From: an uncultured Caproiciproducens sp.
GTDB lineage: Bacteria; Bacillota; Clostridia; Oscillospirales; Acutalibacteraceae
Reading direction: 5' to 3'
NCBI RefSeq assembly: GCF_963664915.1
Contig: NZ_OY761810.1
Span: forward strand, 2,680,661 to 2,744,660
DNA length: 64,000 bases
A program made the position numbers and the translations under genes. A model generated the notes under the pieces. The model had not been told where the DNA came from. It did no database searches and saw nothing but the letters and a program-made list of their open reading frames with translations. Shown here piece by piece: positions 61,153 through 64,000 of the stretch. How positions within the stretch are numbered: the first letter of the stretch is position 1; the number at the start of each line of letters is the position of its first letter.

Positions 61153-61260
61153 ATGGCAAGAAGTTTCTTTCCTCCATTTTGGTGGTGGTTCCATCCAAGG
61201 AGACGTCCGTCGGGACCGCCCCATCCGCCAATCAGGCCAAGACCTCCGCGAGGATATTAA
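61153..61260 (+). CDS. Tiny Trp/Pro/Arg-rich protein, WWWF family, copy 2 (35 aa)
   Basis: Reads MARSFFPPFWWWFHPRRRP and then a Pro/Arg/Gly-rich tail (PPHPPIRPRPPRGY). AAGGAGGTG lies 9 bases before the ATG, within a strong hairpin; a terminator follows at 61268. Related to the 29-codon ORF at 55895 in the aromatic core and basic tail. Function unknown; no hydrophobic membrane-spanning stretch long enough, so interface binding is more likely than spanning. Confidence 0.65.
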   Translation: MARSFFPPFWWWFHPRRRPSGPPHPPIRPRPPRGY

Positions 61261-61267
61261 ATAAGCT

Positions 61268-61302
61268 GAACGGGGTACAAACACCCCGTTCTGTATAATT
61301 TT
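61268..61302 (+). terminator. Terminator after WWWF copy 2
   Basis: GAACGGGGT-ACAAAC-ACCCCGTTC followed by TGTATAATTTT. Confidence 0.85.
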
Positions 61303-61356
61303 CCATTTATAATTCAAAATATTTTGTAAAAATTAATCTTGAGGTGATTTGTTTTT

Positions 61357-61524
61357 ATGAATAGTCCTTATTGTGGGTGGAATAAAAATATTAGCAATGA
61401 CTTAGCTGAGGCAAGCGACCATGATTTTTTAGAATTTGAAGAAAAGGAAAAGCCCCAAAAGAATAATTCCGAGATAAATTTATATAAAAATTCTATCCAA
61501 ATCGAGTCAAACCAATCAGATTGA
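61357..61524 (+). CDS. Small acidic hypothetical protein (55 aa)
   Basis: Not recognised. Begins MNSPYCGWNKNISNDL, acidic (HDFLEFEEKEK), polar, no membrane segment. GAGGTG lies 10 bases before the ATG and a terminator follows. About 95 bp downstream of WWWF copy 2. Pairing of an acidic small gene with a basic WWWF gene is seen twice in the window (55524/55895 and here). Confidence 0.6.
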   Translation: MNSPYCGWNKNISNDLAEASDHDFLEFEEKEKPQKNNSEINLYKNSIQIESNQSD

Positions 61525-61529
61525 ATTTT

Positions 61530-61552
61530 GCCGTCCCGATTTTTGGGACGGC
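61530..61552 (+). terminator. Terminator after the 55-aa ORF
   Basis: GCCGTCCC-GATTTTT-GGGACGGC followed by ATTTTC. Confidence 0.88.
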
Positions 61553-61601
61553 ATTTTCAGTCTGTGGGGGCTTAATCCTCTGCTTCTTTGTCATACTTAT
61601 A

Positions 61602-62411
61602 TTATTGTCGCAAAAAACCGCTGAATTCCTCCGTAAATTTTTCCAGTTGGTCGTAAAAAGCTCCATGACCGCTTTTCTCAAATTTGAAAATCTGGGAATT
61701 TCGTATTCCCTGATTCATTTCCACAGCAAACTCAAATGGACAGATTTGATCGAGTTCCCCATGAAAAATTCCTGTTGGTACCCTTATTTTGCCAAGGTCG
61801 GCGCTCAGGTCGGAATCCCTGAGCGATACAGCCGTATGAATTGTGGCGTGCCCCGAAGCTCCAAACCCCATGAAATTAAACCAATCCCTGAAATTCGGAG
61901 AGATTTGGCTTGCAAAGAATATTTTCCCAAAATCCGCCAAAGCCTGTGGACGATCTTTATATATTTGACTGATCAGCGCGTTGACCTGATCGACTGTCAT
62001 GCCGTACGGGTTATCCGGACGTCTGGTAAATGACGGAGCCGCCGCCGACCAAAGCGCCAGTTTTGACACCTTATAGCCCCTGTGTCTCGCCATATATCTT
62101 ATTGCAATCGATCCGCCCATGGAAAAACCTACAAGAGTTAATTTCGGCACGTTCAGTGTCTTAATTACTTCATAAACATCATCTGCCATACGGTCATATG
62201 TATATCCTGCCCACGGTGCATCTGAATTCCCAAACCCTCTTAGGTCCATTGAAATACAGCGATATCCGTTTTTGGGAAGCACATCGAACTGATATTCAAA
62301 CATATTGTGATTGATCGGCCACCCGTGAATGAAAAATATTGCATTTTTACCTTCCGGATTTAAATCATAAACCGCCACTTTCACACCTGTCTCCACTCTT
62401 ACGTAATACAA
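61602..62411 (-). CDS. Alpha/beta hydrolase
   Basis: Serine hydrolase of the alpha/beta fold, similar to haloperoxidase/esterase-type members. The 269-residue product has the oxyanion HGWP motif (FFIHGWPINHNMFEYQ), the DLRGFGNSDAP motif, the nucleophile elbow GFSMGG, the acid in GELDQICPF and the His in KSGHGAFYDQ, so the triad is complete. Probable start TTG 62411 (GAGGGAG upstream). Substrate unknown. Confidence 0.9.
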   Translation of the reverse strand: MYYVRVETGVKVAVYDLNPEGKNAIFFIHGWPINHNMFEYQFDVLPKNGYRCISMDLRGFGNSDAPWAGYTYDRMADDVYEVIKTLNVPKLTLVGFSMGGSIAIRYMARHRGYKVSKLALWSAAAPSFTRRPDNPYGMTVDQVNALISQIYKDRPQALADFGKIFFASQISPNFRDWFNFMGFGASGHATIHTAVSLRDSDLSADLGKIRVPTGIFHGELDQICPFEFAVEMNQGIRNSQIFKFEKSGHGAFYDQLEKFTEEFSGFLRQ

Positions 62412-62521
62412 AAAAAACACTCCCTCTTCTATTTTTTATGGCTACAAGATATTTATTTCTTTTACATAACAATTATATGCAGGTTTTTATTTCAGATTTC
62501 ATAAATAATTATTGATTGTGA

Positions 62522-62550
62522 TTGACTCCTGCTATTTTTTGTGCTATTAT
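62522..62550 (+). promoter_or_regulatory. Promoter of the cold-shock gene
   Basis: TTGACT, 17-bp spacer, TATTAT, about 130 nt before the cspA start codon, so the leader is long. Confidence 0.75.
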
Positions 62551-62581
62551 TTATGAGTATTCTAAATGTACCAATTGAACT

Positions 62582-62645
62582 CGCATATTATTGTAAGTCA
62601 TTGACCGTTTAATGATTTACAATAATATGCGGGTTTTTTATTTTT
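62582..62645 (+). promoter_or_regulatory. Long hairpin with T-run in the cspA leader (attenuator or thermosensor-like)
   Basis: CGCATATTATTGTAA pairs perfectly with TTACAATAATATGCG, and inside TCATT pairs with AATGA, 20 bp in all with a G/T mismatch and an 8-nt loop; GGTTTTTTATTTTT follows. It is an intrinsic-terminator shape lying between promoter and cspA. Confidence 0.7.
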
Positions 62646-62678
62646 ACAAACGGATATAATATATTTGGAGGTGCTTTT

Positions 62679-62891
62679 ATGAATAAAGGTACAGTAAAAT
62701 GGTTTAATGAAGATAAGGGATTTGGATTTATATCCAATGATAATGGCGGAGATGATGTATTTGTTCATTTTTCTGCAATTACTTCACAGGGTTATAAGTC
62801 TTTAACGGAAGGTCAAAAAGTTACTTTTGACACTGAAACCGATCCTCGCAACGGCAAACTGAAAGCTGCAAATGTTTCTGTCGATCAATAA
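62679..62891 (+). CDS. cspA: Cold-shock protein (CspA family)
   Basis: Single-stranded nucleic-acid-binding OB-fold protein. The 70-residue product has [18 protein letters not shown] with the RNP1 motif KGFGFI and the RNP2 motif VFVHF, both complete. ATG 62679 follows TTGGAGGTG. The long structured leader suggests post-transcriptional control. Monocistronic with a strong terminator. Confidence 0.96.
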   Translation: MNKGTVKWFNEDKGFGFISNDNGGDDVFVHFSAITSQGYKSLTEGQKVTFDTETDPRNGKLKAANVSVDQ

Positions 62892-62907
62892 TAATGAAAC
62901 GATGCGC

Positions 62908-62942
62908 AAAAGGAACCGTCGCAAAAGCGACGGTTCCTTTCT
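62908..62942 (+). terminator. Terminator after cspA
   Basis: AAAAGGAACCGTCGC-AAAA-GCGACGGTTCCTTT followed by CTTAATT. Confidence 0.92.
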
Positions 62943-62998
62943 TAATTAAATATAAATTATCATCAGCAAAAAATAATTGTTTTTTCGTATAAATAAAT

Positions 62999-63027
62999 TT
63001 GACAATTGCAATAACATCATGTATAAT
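62999..63027 (+). promoter_or_regulatory. Consensus promoter of the zinc-ribbon gene
   Basis: TTGACA, 17-bp spacer, TATAAT. Perfect match to the vegetative consensus. Confidence 0.85.
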
Positions 63028-63036
63028 CATGACAGT

Positions 63037-63056
63037 GCCTGACCTCACGGTCGGGC
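63037..63056 (+). promoter_or_regulatory. Hairpin at the 5' end of the zinc-ribbon mRNA
   Basis: GCCTGACC-TCAC-GGTCGGGC, 8 bp including one G-U, located within a few bases of the predicted transcription start. It may stabilise the transcript. Confidence 0.5.
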
Positions 63057-63083
63057 ATATATTTTAAAAATGAGGTACTTCAA

Positions 63084-63356
63084 TTGTTTAACAAAGACAA
63101 AACCCTGACATGCAAAGACTGCGGACAAGAATTTGTATTCACCGCAAGCGAACAAGACTTCTTCGCTGAAAAAGGATTCACTAATGAACCCACACGTTGC
63201 AAGGATTGCCGCAATGCCCGCAAAAATGCCGGAAGACCCCAGCGTGAAATGTTTGACGCTGTCTGCGCTTCCTGCGGAAAAACCTGCAAAGTTCCTTTCC
63301 AGCCTAGGGACGATCGTCCGGTTTACTGTAGCGAATGCTTTTCCAAGCAAAGATAA
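63084..63356 (+). CDS. Zinc-ribbon protein (zf-trcl type)
   Basis: Probable zinc-binding protein of unknown role. The 90-residue product has four C-x2-C knuckles: CKDCGQEF, CKDCRNAR, CASCGK and CSECFSK, forming two ribbons, separated by FFAEKGFTNEPTRC. This is a recurrent small clostridial family. Start TTG 63084 follows GAGGT 7 bases upstream. Perfect consensus promoter suggests strong expression. Confidence 0.85.
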   Translation: MFNKDKTLTCKDCGQEFVFTASEQDFFAEKGFTNEPTRCKDCRNARKNAGRPQREMFDAVCASCGKTCKVPFQPRDDRPVYCSECFSKQR

Positions 63357-63375
63357 CGTAAGAATACTGATTGTT

Positions 63376-63404
63376 AGAGTACGCTTGGACAGGCGTACTC
63401 TTTT
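63376..63404 (+). terminator. Terminator after the zinc-ribbon gene
   Basis: AGAGTACGC...GCGTACTCT followed by TTTGTTT. Confidence 0.9.
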
Positions 63405-63488
63405 GTTTAATATTTCTCTTTCTCAGATAACACTATATATTTATATTTCTATGATATAATAAAGACAATAAACTTAGGAGGTGCTCTA

Positions 63489-63641
63489 TTGAACACAAAA
63501 CAAAAAACGATGTTGAAGAGTAAATTACTGGTATATAAAGTTTGCTACCAGCAGGCGGAGAAACAGAAAGACCATAAGCGCATGGACAAAATAGAAGCTT
63601 TCATAGACGAACTCCAAGAAGAAATCGACAGTACGGACTGA
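63489..63641 (+). CDS. Small hypothetical protein (50 aa), charged coiled coil
   Basis: Not recognised. Starts at TTG 63489 behind TTAGGAGGTGCTCTA; reads MNTKQKTMLKSKLLVYKV, then an Arg/Lys/Glu-rich helix (EKQKDHKRMDKIEAF) and an acidic end. Single Cys. A TATAAT at about 63455 may be its -10 box. Confidence 0.6.
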   Translation: MNTKQKTMLKSKLLVYKVCYQQAEKQKDHKRMDKIEAFIDELQEEIDSTD

Positions 63642-63803
63642 ACGAAAGCGCATATGACCGGCTTCGTCCATCCATAATATTACCTTCGTTTGATTTTAAT
63701 TTGTGCGGTTTGGCAGCCACACCTGTTACATCTAATCGGAGGTTTTTTTCTGCCCGGTCAAACCTGCCGTCATAATAACAGATAAGGTGGCTTTGTTACA
63801 TGA

Positions 63804-63832
63804 TTGATATAGCTTCGGTATTATGATAAAAT
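63804..63832 (+). promoter_or_regulatory. Promoter of the Gfo/Idh/MocA gene
   Basis: TTGATA, 17-bp spacer, TAAAAT, 33 nt upstream of the ATG. Confidence 0.7.
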
Positions 63833-63864
63833 GAAAAATAAACATCAATAGTAGGAGGCAATCT

Positions 63865-64000
63865 ATGTCCAAACTTCGTATCGGGATAATTGGGCTTGGA
63901 AATATAGCGCAAAAAGTTTATCTGCCGTTTCTTTCCGCAGAAAAAAATTGGTCCTTTGTCGGCGGATACTCCCCCACTGAGAGCAAAAGGAAAAAAATAT
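63865..64000 (+). CDS. Gfo/Idh/MocA family oxidoreductase, C-terminal part outside the window
   Basis: NAD(P)-dependent oxidoreductase of sugars or related compounds. Only the first 45 residues are visible: MSKLRIGIIGLGNIAQKVYL, with the G-x-G-x-x-A dinucleotide motif, and the GGYSPTESK region that follows the first beta-alpha unit. ATG at 63865 follows AGGAGGCAATCT. Substrate cannot be judged from this part. Confidence 0.85.
   Translation, partial: MSKLRIGIIGLGNIAQKVYLPFLSAEKNWSFVGGYSPTESKRKKI

Overview
The window reads as a chromosomal segment of a low-to-mid GC, endospore-forming, Gram-positive anaerobe of the class Clostridia, probably the Oscillospirales/Ruminococcaceae side. Evidence: yabP/yabQ/spoVB sporulation genes in their usual neighbourhood, a CIRCE-controlled groESL operon, the miaB-ricA/ylbF-mutS-mutL-miaA order, a sepF-ylmH-divIVA division cluster, long-form HPF, class I fumarase alpha subunit and many GTG/TTG starts behind strong AGGAGG sites. 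No species can be named from the sequence alone.

Layout. 1-46 kb is almost entirely core genome, mostly on the minus strand: groEL (cut by the window edge)-groES; a lipid kinase, an rRNA methyltransferase and hpf; lone fumarase alpha and an amidohydrolase; the spoVB-mazG-hup-rqcP-yabP-yabQ-divIC-S1 cluster; a nucleoside kinase, hemZ, an MBL hydrolase, relA, recJ, secF, secD; an aminotransferase, hemerythrin, asnS. tRNA-Ser(GGA) opens a short plus-strand stretch (GNAT, then the polyphosphate operon ppx-ppk-pfkA). Minus-strand genes follow: comEA, rluD, lspA, a fragment of ileS, divIVA, ylmH, sepF, yggS, an HlyD-like protein, miaA, mutL, GNAT, mutS, ylbF, miaB, a glycosyltransferase and a TetR regulator.

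From tRNA-Ala(GGC) at 47.5 kb the window becomes accessory. It holds a 42-codon ORF, a truncated ribbon-helix-helix ORF, an Abi_2/AbiF-type HEPN protein behind a structured leader RNA, and a decayed IS3 element inserted in the likely terminator of the Abi gene. Next come an old-yellow-enzyme-type flavin oxidoreductase with a divergent PucR-like regulator, a CBS protein, an ECF S component plus coaX, an APC permease, a glycosyltransferase-like protein, an alpha/beta hydrolase, cspA and zinc-ribbon genes. Between them lie several tiny genes missed by length cut-offs.

Most interesting observations. (1) The Abi_2/HEPN gene has its own promoter and a leader that folds into strong hairpins, the arrangement expected of an RNA-antitoxin system. 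(2) Two tiny paralogous ORFs (29 and 35 codons) share a Trp-Trp-Trp-Phe core and a Pro/Arg-rich tail; the second has its Shine-Dalgarno buried in a 15-bp hairpin, downstream of a possible small RNA with tandem terminators. (3) ileS has been deleted from its usual place between divIVA and lspA, leaving only the C-terminal four-Cys zinc finger. (4) The IS3 copy has lost the first catalytic Asp (Asn instead) and its orfA appears frameshifted.
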